In this document: piece by piece, positions 15,710 to 24,529 of the stretch
Numbering within the stretch: position 1 is the first letter of the stretch
Layout: every line of letters starts with the position of its first letter
Assembly (NCBI GenBank): GCA_947497485.1
Contig: CANMHB010000019.1
Location: forward strand, 1 to 52,129
DNA from: Flavobacteriales bacterium
GTDB taxonomy: Bacteria; Bacteroidota; Bacteroidia; Flavobacteriales_D; Crocinitomicaceae
Reading direction: 5' to 3'
DNA length: 52,129 nucleotides
Translations under genes and position numbers: made by a program
The notes under the pieces: generated by a model
Database searches by the model: none
The model's input: the letters and a program-made list of their open reading frames with translations, nothing else
Told to the model about the DNA's origin: nothing

Positions 15710-17968
15710 TTGATTCGATATTTCTCTTTAGCAGTTCTATTTTTCTTATCTTCATTTTTTGGACATTCTCAGAAATACACTCAATTTTCATTTGATTCGC
15801 TTTCTGTCAGTACCAAGAAAGTAAACTTATATGTAATACCTCTTGGTGTTAAAGTTGAAAAGCAACGTCTAAGAGAAGTAGGAATTCCTTATAAAAAAGC
15901 GAAACTTTCCGTTCAAACTGTCTTACTACCTGAGTTTAAAACGAATTTCGCAATTTGCTGGAGGAATCCGAACTTGGATCATAAACAGTTTACGAAACAA
16001 ATGAAACGCCTTAGGAATTCTTATTTTGAACAGTTTGACAAGGACCCAAATTCTATTTATTGTTTTGTAATTCCGAAGTTTGAAAACGATTCTATTCTTG
16101 GTTTTTCAATTCCTGGGAAATCGATAGCCTTTATCACGGAATCAGGATTTACCGATCTGATTGAATTAAATCAACTTATTGGTTCAACTTTAGGGTTGAA
16201 ATTTGAGTCGGATTCAAGCAATATTATGAGTTCGATTAATTTGCCTAACAAGGAATTATCATGGGAGCAATGTGTACGTTTGAGAGAAAATCCAATCACG
16301 TTTTCTTATTACGATGACTTTGAAAATATTTCTTCTAAAAATGGGTTGGTTTCGACACTAATTTGGACAAGTGATGAACAAGGAAATATCGATTTTGATA
16401 GTAAAAGTCCTTTTTCTAGTTTTCGCACGCTCCCACTTAAAAACACATTTCTTGTCTACCGAAAAATAACCAATTTTTGGCTAAAAGAGTTATTTGTACT
16501 TTTCGGTAAATCCATTTGTGCAATTCATATTTGTTCAATTATAGTGGCAATTACACTGACTCTGTATTTTAGAAAAAGATTCAATTTAATAATTGCTAAG
16601 AGTGGTTTTTTTAAACGAATGTCTTTGCGCTTTATGAAGCTCATTTTATGGCTGTTGTTTTTTGCAATTGTAATTGGTACTTTTCTAATCGTAAATTACT
16701 ATTACGAGAACAGCTACCTCCGTTCAGTTCACCTAACTGATTTTGAGGGAAACGACATTGAGGAACTTAAATCCAAGTTATCTAATCAAAAACTATTCAT
16801 TAACAAAAAAACAAATAAGCAGTTTAATCAAACATTTCAACGTGAGGGTTCCGATTGGAAAGTTACCAAAGAACGCAAGGTTTTATATTTTAAAATTAAA
16901 TCTGAAAATGATCGAAATATCGGGCAGTTTGTAGGTTCTAAAAATAAATTATTTGTAAGGATTAATTCACAAAAATTGAAATTTAATGCTGAAAGTCCCT
17001 ACATTGTTTTAAGTTTTTATGATGCAAACAACAAGTTCTTAAAAGATGAGGTTTACAATTTTCAAGGTAAAAATATTACATCTAAAATGCGATTGCCTGA
17101 CCCAGCTAAACGAATTCTTGTTTTTGTCAATGGGTATCGCCCTGTTTCTGTTAGTAATTCGTTGGAAGATAATTTAAAAGATATTCAGAAAAATGGAATT
17201 GAATACCCTGATTCAAAGAATATATTATACGACTTCGATAGGCATCAATATTGGACCCCTTGGAATCAAATAAATAGTTTATTTATCAATCGAATTAATC
17301 CTTCGGATGTCTGGTATGCTGATGGCCATCATTCCGTATCGACATCTAATTTTGAGTCTGTTGTGAATTTTTCTGCAATTTCATCGGTTTATCCAACAAC
17401 TTGTAAAAATCTTAAAAAACATAAATGTCAACGGACTAAAATTGCTGGAGAAAAATCAGTCGACACATACTCATTACTTGCAACCAAGTCAAATCTAGTT
17501 GGATTCAAATTACGAAAAAAGTCGGGTCAAATTGCTGGTATGAATTTAAATTCTTTATTGAATGAATTGCCAAATCTTTCAGAAAATGACACACTGTTTA
17601 TCGTTTGTCATAGCATGGGTTATGCTTATTCATTGGGGATAATTCAAGAATTACGAGGTAAAATTAATTTTGGTGGATTTTATATTTTGGCACCAGAAAA
17701 TGCTTGTGCTGGAAAAACCATTAAAAGAGAATGGAAAGAGGTGTGGCAATATGGTGCGAACTTTGAACCAAATAAAAGAAATGCTCCATGCCTTCAAGAT
17801 GGGGTTGCCGCCCAAACAAAAGCCAAAGGATTAGGAGAAAATAATCGAGTTTTTTTTCCAAAAGAAAACGAAAAAAACATGGGATTTTTTAAAAGTCATT
17901 TTGTTGGGTTTTACACTTGGATTTTTGACATTCCACAAGGTAAAAAAGGAGCAGTGAAAAAACACTAA
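15710..17968 (+). CDS. Pseudo-metzincin / two-TM / alpha-beta hydrolase-like fusion protein
   Basis: 752 aa, read from a TTG at 15710 that opens a signal peptide ending SFFGHSQ. Residues 38-190 align by eye with archaemetzincin-like zinc proteases: GFSIPGKSIAFIT, then LNQLIGSTLGLKF where active enzymes have AHEIGHTLGLKH, then the Met-turn SSNIM. The zinc His residues are replaced by Gln, Ser and Phe and the catalytic Glu by Leu, so it should be inactive as a protease. Two membrane helices follow (about 268-288 and 310-330). The C-terminal half has RILVFVNGYRP (oxyanion-strand-like) and VCHSMGYAY near 632-640, the nucleophile elbow of alpha/beta hydrolases with Cys at the first Gly position. 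Substrate unknown. The combination is unusual and may be undescribed. Confidence 0.7.
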   Translation: MIRYFSLAVLFFLSSFFGHSQKYTQFSFDSLSVSTKKVNLYVIPLGVKVEKQRLREVGIPYKKAKLSVQTVLLPEFKTNFAICWRNPNLDHKQFTKQMKRLRNSYFEQFDKDPNSIYCFVIPKFENDSILGFSIPGKSIAFITESGFTDLIELNQLIGSTLGLKFESDSSNIMSSINLPNKELSWEQCVRLRENPITFSYYDDFENISSKNGLVSTLIWTSDEQGNIDFDSKSPFSSFRTLPLKNTFLVYRKITNFWLKELFVLFGKSICAIHICSIIVAITLTLYFRKRFNLIIAKSGFFKRMSLRFMKLILWLLFFAIVIGTFLIVNYYYENSYLRSVHLTDFEGNDIEELKSKLSNQKLFINKKTNKQFNQTFQREGSDWKVTKERKVLYFKIKSENDRNIGQFVGSKNKLFVRINSQKLKFNAESPYIVLSFYDANNKFLKDEVYNFQGKNITSKMRLPDPAKRILVFVNGYRPVSVSNSLEDNLKDIQKNGIEYPDSKNILYDFDRHQYWTPWNQINSLFINRINPSDVWYADGHHSVSTSNFESVVNFSAISSVYPTTCKNLKKHKCQRTKIAGEKSVDTYSLLATKSNLVGFKLRKKSGQIAGMNLNSLLNELPNLSENDTLFIVCHSMGYAYSLGIIQELRGKINFGGFYILAPENACAGKTIKREWKEVWQYGANFEPNKRNAPCLQDGVAAQTKAKGLGENNRVFFPKENEKNMGFFKSHFVGFYTWIFDIPQGKKGAVKKH

Positions 17969-18088
17969 TGCTCGAAATTATTTTCAATTCGATTTCTAAT
18001 CTTGTTGTTCAATTTTTAATTCAAAAGCGTTGTTTAAAAGTTGGCTCAAAATCAATAATATTTGGGTTATTCGTTTGTGATTAATCTT

Positions 18089-18096
18089 TATTTTTG
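18089..18096 (+). promoter_or_regulatory. -7 box for purL
   Basis: TATTTTTG fits TAnnTTTG; the ATG chosen for purL (18115) lies 18 bases downstream, which supports that start over the earlier in-frame ATG at 18094. Confidence 0.5.
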
Positions 18097-18114
18097 CTAC
18101 ACAAATTTTATTTC

Positions 18115-20352
18115 ATGGAATCCACCTTGCAGAAAGAAGCAACACTCGAACAAGCAATTGATTTAGGTCTAAGAGCGGATGAGTTCGAAATGATTAAAGA
18201 AATTCTTGGTCGTACGCCAAATTTTACAGAAACAGCTGTTTATTCGGTGATGTGGTCGGAACATTGTTCTTACAAAAATTCGATTTTGTGGCTTAAAACT
18301 TTACCAAAAGATGGTCCACACATGTTGGTGAAAGCAGGAGAGGAGAACGCTGGTTTGGTTGATATTGGTGATGGATTGGGTTGTGTTTTTAAAATTGAAT
18401 CGCACAATCACCCGAGTGCTTTGGAACCATATCAAGGTGCTGCAACAGGCGTTGGGGGAATCAATCGTGATATTTTCACAATGGGTGCTCGACCAATTGC
18501 GCAGTTGAATTCATTGCGTTTTGGAAACATCGAATCTGCACGAACGAAATGGCTCGTTAAAGGAGTTGTAAAAGGAATTGGCGACTATGGAAATGCCTTT
18601 GGAATTCCAATTGTTGGTGGAGAAGTGTTTTTCGATGAATCATACAATACAAATCCATTGGTGAATGCTTTTTCAGCTGGAATTATTGACACTAAAAAGA
18701 CAATTTCAGCTACCGCAAAAGGACCTGGAAATCCAGTTTTCATTGTTGGTTCGGCAACTGGAAAAGACGGAATTGCTGGAGCTGCATTTGCATCGAAAGA
18801 TATTACAGAAGATTCAGCTTCTGACTTACCATCGGTTCAGGTTGGTGATCCATTCATGGAGAAGTTATTATTGGAAGCGACAATGGAACTTGCTGAAACC
18901 GATGCGATAGTCGGTATGCAAGATATGGGCGCTGCGGGAATTACTTGTTCAACTTGTGAAATGAGTGCAGCAGGAAATGTTGGAATGGAAATTCATTTGG
19001 ACAAAGTACCAACGCGTCAAGATAATATGCTTCCTTATGAAATTCTTTTATCTGAGTCGCAGGAACGAATGTTGGTTGTAGTAAAGAAAGGCCAAGAATC
19101 CGTTGTGAAAGAAATTTTTACCAAATGGGATTTGCATGCGGAAGAGATTGGTCACGTTACCGATACTGGAAGAATCCGATATTATATGTATGGCGAATTA
19201 GTTGGAGATGTTCCTGCTGAATCATTGGTTCTTGGAGGCGGAGCGCCACAATACAAACGGGAATACAAAGAGCCGGCATACTATCAGGAATTTAAAAAGT
19301 TCAATATCGACCAAGTAAAAAAGCCGGAAAACTTGAAAGAAGTTGGATTTGCTTTGCTTCAAATGCCAAATATTGCTTCAAAACGTTGGGTTTATGAACA
19401 ATACGATTCGATGGTCGGAACTAGAAATATGACTACAAATCGACCTTCTGATGCAGGAGTTGTAAATATCAAGGGAACGAACAAAGCTCTTGCGATGACC
19501 GTTGATTGTAACTCGCGCTATGTGAATGCTGATCCAGAGGTTGGTACTATGATTGCCGTTTCTGAGGCTTCTAGAAACATTGTTTGTGCGGGTGGAAATC
19601 CAAGTGCAATTACAAACTGTTTGAATTTCGGAAATCCTTACAATCCAGAGTCATATTGGCAATTTGTTGGTGCAATCAAAGGAATGTCAGCTGCTTGTTT
19701 GAAGTTCGAAACGCCTGTAACAGGTGGAAATGTGTCATTCTATAACCAAACTTCAATCGGTGGAAAGGAAGTTCCAGTTTTCCCAACACCGACAATTGGT
19801 ATGATCGGAATCGTCGAAAATAAGGAAAACGTTATGACTTTGGATTTTAAACAAAAAGGAGATTTGATTTTCTTAGTTGGAGATTATACCGAAGACATTG
19901 CTTCATCCGAATATTTGGCAACTTATCATGGAATCAAAGCGTCACCTGCCCCTTACTTTGACCTTGAAAAAGAATTCCAAATGCAACAAGCTGTAAAAGG
20001 TTTGATTGCAAATAATTTGGTTAATGCCGTTCATGATGTTGCCGATGGTGGATTATATGTATCTTTGGTAGAAATGTCGATGCCAAGAGAGCTTGGATTT
20101 GATATTGTAACTGATTCTGAAATTCGAGAAGATGCATTTCTTTTTGGTGAAGGTCAAGGAAGAGTGGTGGTAACAGTTACCGAAGAAATGGAAGAACAAT
20201 TCCTAGAATTTATGGTTTCAACAGGTGTAAATATTACATTGCTTGGACACGTAACCAAAGGGAAATTACAAATCGATGAAGAACATTTTGGTTTCATCAC
20301 CGAAGCAAAAGCGTTGTATGATAATGCTTTAGCAAAACATTTAGAAAATTAA
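18115..20352 (+). CDS. purL: Phosphoribosylformylglycinamidine synthase, large subunit type
   Basis: 745 aa, the usual length of the small-type PurL. Start at [11 protein letters not shown] because a promoter box overlaps the longer reading. Hallmarks: [16 protein letters not shown] near the start, [23 protein letters not shown] (Mg-ATP site), GDPFMEKLL, and in the second half [11 protein letters not shown] and DVADGGL. It makes formylglycinamidine ribonucleotide in purine synthesis; as a small-type enzyme it needs PurQ and PurS from elsewhere. The next gene starts two bases after its stop. Confidence 0.95.
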   Translation: MESTLQKEATLEQAIDLGLRADEFEMIKEILGRTPNFTETAVYSVMWSEHCSYKNSILWLKTLPKDGPHMLVKAGEENAGLVDIGDGLGCVFKIESHNHPSALEPYQGAATGVGGINRDIFTMGARPIAQLNSLRFGNIESARTKWLVKGVVKGIGDYGNAFGIPIVGGEVFFDESYNTNPLVNAFSAGIIDTKKTISATAKGPGNPVFIVGSATGKDGIAGAAFASKDITEDSASDLPSVQVGDPFMEKLLLEATMELAETDAIVGMQDMGAAGITCSTCEMSAAGNVGMEIHLDKVPTRQDNMLPYEILLSESQERMLVVVKKGQESVVKEIFTKWDLHAEEIGHVTDTGRIRYYMYGELVGDVPAESLVLGGGAPQYKREYKEPAYYQEFKKFNIDQVKKPENLKEVGFALLQMPNIASKRWVYEQYDSMVGTRNMTTNRPSDAGVVNIKGTNKALAMTVDCNSRYVNADPEVGTMIAVSEASRNIVCAGGNPSAITNCLNFGNPYNPESYWQFVGAIKGMSAACLKFETPVTGGNVSFYNQTSIGGKEVPVFPTPTIGMIGIVENKENVMTLDFKQKGDLIFLVGDYTEDIASSEYLATYHGIKASPAPYFDLEKEFQMQQAVKGLIANNLVNAVHDVADGGLYVSLVEMSMPRELGFDIVTDSEIREDAFLFGEGQGRVVVTVTEEMEEQFLEFMVSTGVNITLLGHVTKGKLQIDEEHFGFITEAKALYDNALAKHLEN

Positions 20353-20354
20353 TT

Positions 20355-20987
20355 ATGGAATATAATACAACGCGTGGACGATTAATTTTACCAGAATATG
20401 GTAGAAATGTTCAAAATATGATTGCTCACGCTATGGAAATAGGGGATCGCAAAGAACGAAACCGAGCTGCACAAGCGATCATTGAAGTGATGGGGCAATT
20501 AAATCCGCATTTGCGCGATGTGGATGATTTTCGTCATAAATTATGGACACATTTATTTGTGATGTCAGATTTTCAATTGGATGTTGATTCTCCTTATGAA
20601 ATTCCAAAACCGGAAGTTTTGAATGAGAAACCACAATTGATGGAATATCCTAAAAGTTCAATAAAATATGGACATTATGGGAAATACACCCAGTCTATTT
20701 TAGAAACGGCAAAATCCATTGAACAACCGAATGAAAAAGAATATTTGAAAAATACGATGGCGAATTTTATGAAGAAACAATATCTTTCTCATAACAATGA
20801 CGCCGTTGAAAACAATGTAATTGCGATTAATTTAAAGGAACTTTCGAAAGGAGAATTGATTCTCGAAAACCCAGACGAGCTTGTTAATACAAATACCTTA
20901 CTTCGCTCAATGGGAATGAATAAAAAGTTCACTGGAAATAAAAACAATAAAAATTTCAAACAAAAGAAAAAATTCAAAAAGCAATAG
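20355..20987 (+). CDS. DUF4290 family protein
   Basis: 210 aa, cytoplasmic. The conserved part is residues 1-100, with LPEYGRNVQNMIAHA, RNRAAQAIIEVMGQLNPHLRD and DFRHKLWTHLFVM. The tail is extremely basic and Asn/Lys-rich (GNKNNKNFKQKKKFKKQ), suggesting RNA or membrane-surface binding. DUF4290 has no known function, but it commonly sits just before murA in Bacteroidota, as here (3-bp gap), pointing to a link with envelope growth or simple co-expression. Confidence 0.88.
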   Translation: MEYNTTRGRLILPEYGRNVQNMIAHAMEIGDRKERNRAAQAIIEVMGQLNPHLRDVDDFRHKLWTHLFVMSDFQLDVDSPYEIPKPEVLNEKPQLMEYPKSSIKYGHYGKYTQSILETAKSIEQPNEKEYLKNTMANFMKKQYLSHNNDAVENNVIAINLKELSKGELILENPDELVNTNTLLRSMGMNKKFTGNKNNKNFKQKKKFKKQ

Positions 20988-20990
20988 TGT

Positions 20991-22298
20991 ATGGCTTCAT
21001 TTGAAATTTATGGTGGAAAGCCTTTGAAAGGTGAATTGCATCCACAGGGAGCAAAAAACGAAGCGCTTCAAGTTTTGTGTGCCCCACTTCTAACAGAAGA
21101 AAAAGTAACGATTTCCAATGTTCCGGATATCATTGATGTCAACAAGCTAATTGCCTTGTTGCAGACGATGGGAGTTAAGGTGGAAAAGGTGGAAAAGGGA
21201 ACTTATATTTTTCAGGCCAAGGATATCGACCTAAAATATTTAGAAACGGAAGATTTTAAGAAGCGAGCGTCCTCGCTGCGTGGTTCAATTATGATTGTTG
21301 GACCTTTGTTGGCGCGTTTCGGAAGAGGATTTATTCCGAAGCCGGGTGGAGACAAAATCGGTAGAAGACGTCTGGATACTCATTTTGAAGGATTTGCGTT
21401 GTTAGGAGCGAAATTCAATTACGATGCAGGTGAACATTTTTATTCGGTTGAGGCAAAGAAATTAAAAGGAACGTACATCCATTTAGATGAAGCCTCGGTA
21501 ACTGGAACAGCGAACATCTTGATGGCTGCTGTAATGGCTGAAGGAAAAACGACTTTTTATAACGCAGCATGTGAGCCCTACATTCAGCAATTATGTAAAA
21601 TGTTGAATGCGATGGGAGCTAAAATCTCCGGAATCGGTTCAAATCTCTTACATATCGAGGGTGTTAAATCATTGAAAGGTTGTTTTCATCGCATTCTTCC
21701 GGATATGATAGAAATTGGAAGTTTCATTGGTTTGGCAGCAATGACCAAATCTGAAATTACAATTAAGGATGTAAGCTGGGAAAATTTGGGAATTATTCCA
21801 AATGTGTTCCGCAGAATGGGAATTAAATTAGAGCGTAGGGGAGATGATATCTACATCCCTGCCCAAGAGAATTATGAAATTGACACGTTCATCGATGGTT
21901 CGATTTTGACTATTTACGATGCTCCCTGGCCCGGATTTACACCTGATTTGTTGTCAATCATTTTGGTTGTAGCAACGCAAGCAAAAGGTTCCGTTTTGAT
22001 TCACCAGAAAATGTTTGAATCACGCTTGTTTTTCGTTGACAAACTCATTGATATGGGAGCACAAATTATTCTTTGTGATCCACACCGAGCAACAGTTATT
22101 GGTTTGAACCGCGAACACGATTTGAAAGGAATTAGTATGACGTCGCCTGACATTCGCGCAGGCGTTTCCTTACTAATTGCAGCGTTATCTGCTAAAGGAA
22201 AAAGTGTGATTCACAACATTGAGCAAATTGATCGCGGCTACCAAGACATCGAGTTACGCCTAAATAACATCGGGGCAGATATCAGAAGAGTTGGTTAA
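20991..22298 (+). CDS. murA: UDP-N-acetylglucosamine 1-carboxyvinyltransferase
   Basis: 435 aa. EPSP-synthase-like fold with GAKNEALQ (about 20-27, PEP-side Lys), RASSLRGSI and the active-site loop KPGGDKIGRRRLD at about 117-129. In E. coli MurA this loop reads PGGCTIG, with Cys115 as the reactive residue; here it is Asp (about 121). MurA adds enolpyruvyl to UDP-GlcNAc, the first committed step of peptidoglycan synthesis. The Cys to Asp change is known in other phyla to keep activity while preventing fosfomycin from reacting. The stop overlaps the next start by one base (TAATG). Confidence 0.95.
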   Translation: MASFEIYGGKPLKGELHPQGAKNEALQVLCAPLLTEEKVTISNVPDIIDVNKLIALLQTMGVKVEKVEKGTYIFQAKDIDLKYLETEDFKKRASSLRGSIMIVGPLLARFGRGFIPKPGGDKIGRRRLDTHFEGFALLGAKFNYDAGEHFYSVEAKKLKGTYIHLDEASVTGTANILMAAVMAEGKTTFYNAACEPYIQQLCKMLNAMGAKISGIGSNLLHIEGVKSLKGCFHRILPDMIEIGSFIGLAAMTKSEITIKDVSWENLGIIPNVFRRMGIKLERRGDDIYIPAQENYEIDTFIDGSILTIYDAPWPGFTPDLLSIILVVATQAKGSVLIHQKMFESRLFFVDKLIDMGAQIILCDPHRATVIGLNREHDLKGISMTSPDIRAGVSLLIAALSAKGKSVIHNIEQIDRGYQDIELRLNNIGADIRRVG

Positions 22299-22819
22299 TG
22301 AAAAAGCAACTGATCATTGGAGGAATTGTATTGGCAATTTTTGCCTGCTATTCGCTATGTTTCAGAACTCAAAATGTCGAAACCATTTATGATTCAGCAC
22401 CTGAAATTTCGTTAAAATCACCTTCGGGCAAAAAAGTCTCACTTTCAAGTTTAAAAGGAAAATTGGTTTTGATTGATTTTTGGGCATCTTGGTGCGGACC
22501 TTGCAGGCAAGAAAGTTCAAATGTTGTGGAAGCATACAACAAATACCGTAAGCGAAAATTCACCAATGGAAATGGCTTTGAAGTTTTTAGCGTTTCGTTG
22601 GATAAAGATGAAAACGCTTGGAAAGCAGCCATTAAAGCCGATAAATTGAGTTGGAAAAATCACGGAATTGATAAAGAAGGAATTGCTTCCGGAAATTATG
22701 GAGTGTCCTCTATTCCAAGTGGTTTTTTAATTGATGGAGATGGAAATATTTTGGCACAAGGCGATAAACTCCGCGGTTTGAATTTGCATATAACGATAGA
22801 GAAATATTTAGCGAAGTAA
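22298..22819 (+). CDS. TlpA/ResA-like thiol-disulfide oxidoreductase
   Basis: 173 aa. One N-terminal membrane anchor (about residues 4-21) or lipid anchor, then a thioredoxin domain with WASWCGPCRQES (CxxC about 66-69) and the cis-Pro loop SSIPSGFL. It should act in the periplasm, reducing or isomerising disulfides. Coupled to murA by a 1-bp overlap; no cytochrome c maturation genes are nearby to suggest a partner. Confidence 0.88.
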   Translation: MKKQLIIGGIVLAIFACYSLCFRTQNVETIYDSAPEISLKSPSGKKVSLSSLKGKLVLIDFWASWCGPCRQESSNVVEAYNKYRKRKFTNGNGFEVFSVSLDKDENAWKAAIKADKLSWKNHGIDKEGIASGNYGVSSIPSGFLIDGDGNILAQGDKLRGLNLHITIEKYLAK

Positions 22820-22820
22820 C

Positions 22821-23687
22821 CTATATTCTATCCAACGTATATAAAATCAATCCTTTCATCTCATTTTCATAACCTTTTGAAAATTCGAGATTAGGTCGAT
22901 TGGCAACACCTAAACAAATTGTTGCACATTGATGACCTAGTTGTTTTCCAAGGGCAAAAAGCGCCGAACTTTCCATTTCAAAATTCATCACACGTTGTTC
23001 GTCTTTTTGAAAAGAACCTAATTTGATGTGTATATTCTCCAAATGGGTTGGAATGCGCAAAGTCCTTCCCTGTGGACCATAGAAACCAGAACTTGTAATC
23101 GTAATTCCACGATGCGTTTTTTCTGAACTCAAGCGATTTGTTAATTCTTCATTTGCCGTAACAAAATACGTTTGAATTTTTGCGGGCAATTCCAAATGTT
23201 TACTTAAAGAGGAATTAAAGTCATTTTCTATTTCCGAAAATTCAATTTCATAGAAATGGGCAACATTATCAAAACCAAGCGCATGGTTTGACAAAATATA
23301 CGAATGAACAGGAATCTCCGTTTGTAAAATTCCACACGTGCCAATTCGCACAATTTCCAACGATTTTTTCGATGATTTTTCTTGTCTTTTTTCTAAATCG
23401 ATGTTGACAAGTGCATCCAGTTCATTTACTACAATATCAATGTTATCTGTGCCAATTCCAGTTGAAATTGCTGAAATTCGTTTTCCTTTATAGACTCCCG
23501 TATGACAAACAAATTCGCGATGAGAAGACTGATGTTCAATGGTTTCAAAGAACGCACTAATCAATGAAACACGATCTTGGTCTCCAACGACAATTATTTT
23601 ATCTGCAATATTTTCGGGCGAAAGACCAAGGTGATATACCTGTCCTTTGGAATTCAGAACAAGTTCTGAAGCAGGAAATTTTTTCAT
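22821..23687 (-). CDS. Nucleoside phosphorylase (uridine phosphorylase-like)
   Basis: 288 aa. PNP/UDP phosphorylase fold with VVGDQDRV, SHREFVCHTG, STGIGTDN, RIGTCGIL and NFEMESSALFALG, the last being the ribose-binding Glu-Met-Glu motif. It cleaves a nucleoside with phosphate in salvage; uridine is the likeliest substrate. Converges with the thioredoxin-like gene with a 1-bp gap and follows the start of the DUF4197 gene on the same strand. Confidence 0.87.
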   Translation of the reverse strand: MKKFPASELVLNSKGQVYHLGLSPENIADKIIVVGDQDRVSLISAFFETIEHQSSHREFVCHTGVYKGKRISAISTGIGTDNIDIVVNELDALVNIDLEKRQEKSSKKSLEIVRIGTCGILQTEIPVHSYILSNHALGFDNVAHFYEIEFSEIENDFNSSLSKHLELPAKIQTYFVTANEELTNRLSSEKTHRGITITSSGFYGPQGRTLRIPTHLENIHIKLGSFQKDEQRVMNFEMESSALFALGKQLGHQCATICLGVANRPNLEFSKGYENEMKGLILYTLDRI

Positions 23688-23689
23688 TA

Positions 23690-24442
23690 TTATTTGGTGA
23701 GACTTCCAAAAACTTTAACCAAAATATCTGTTACTCGGGCAACAGGGTCTTTTCTGATTTTATTCTCTTCTTTTTCTACCATGTAGAATAGCCCTTCAAT
23801 TGCTTTTTGTGTTACAAATGCGTCTAAATCAGGGTTTATCTTTTGACCACCAGTTAAAGTCATTGCATTATTATATTTCGTGATGATTGGATTCCAATAT
23901 TCCGTTAACTTAACTTTCGAAGTAGCTTCTTTCACTTTCGGAGTAAAAGCCGTAACAAGTTTTGAAGTTGTTTGATCTTTCAAATATTTTGTTGCAGCAC
24001 CATCGCCACCGTTTAAAATGGCAAAACCATCTTTAACAGTCATGTTTTTGATTGCGTCCGCGAATATTGGTAATGCCTCTTTTGTCGCTTCTTCCGCTGC
24101 ACGATTTAATGTTGTCTCAAACTTTTCTACTTGCCCATCTAATTTCCATTCTAATGCTTTATCTTTAACTTTTTGAGCGTCAGGAGGAAAAGGTAGACGA
24201 ATAGCATTATTTTTTAAGAATCCATCGGACACAGATGTCAAATTAACCGAATTTTTAATTCCAACACTCAACGCTTCTTTCAAACCTGAAATAACTTCAT
24301 CATTGGTTAATTTTGGAGCTGTATTTTGATTGCTTGAGGGATTTGTTGAACTTGTAACAAGTTTTGAAGCTTCATCCAAAACCTCACAGGAAGAAAACAA
24401 AGTAATAGCAAAGGCCAATTTGAATAGAACAATTTTTCTCAT
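23690..24442 (-). CDS. DUF4197 family lipoprotein
   Basis: 250 aa from the ATG at 24442, which begins a lipoprotein signal (lipobox LFSSC); the longer reading adds an unlikely N-terminus. The mature protein is helical with NDEVISGLKEALSVGIKN, IRLPFPPDAQKV and GGDGAATKYLKDQT, all characteristic of DUF4197. Envelope protein of unknown function. It sits 2 bp before the nucleoside phosphorylase on the same strand. Confidence 0.88.
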   Translation of the reverse strand: MRKIVLFKLAFAITLFSSCEVLDEASKLVTSSTNPSSNQNTAPKLTNDEVISGLKEALSVGIKNSVNLTSVSDGFLKNNAIRLPFPPDAQKVKDKALEWKLDGQVEKFETTLNRAAEEATKEALPIFADAIKNMTVKDGFAILNGGDGAATKYLKDQTTSKLVTAFTPKVKEATSKVKLTEYWNPIITKYNNAMTLTGGQKINPDLDAFVTQKAIEGLFYMVEKEENKIRKDPVARVTDILVKVFGSLTK

Positions 24443-24529
24443 ATTAAAAAATTTAGAAATCGAATTTACAATATAATACAACACGAAATTAATACGGGTA
24501 AAATAATTCGTCAAAAATTAGACCAATTA

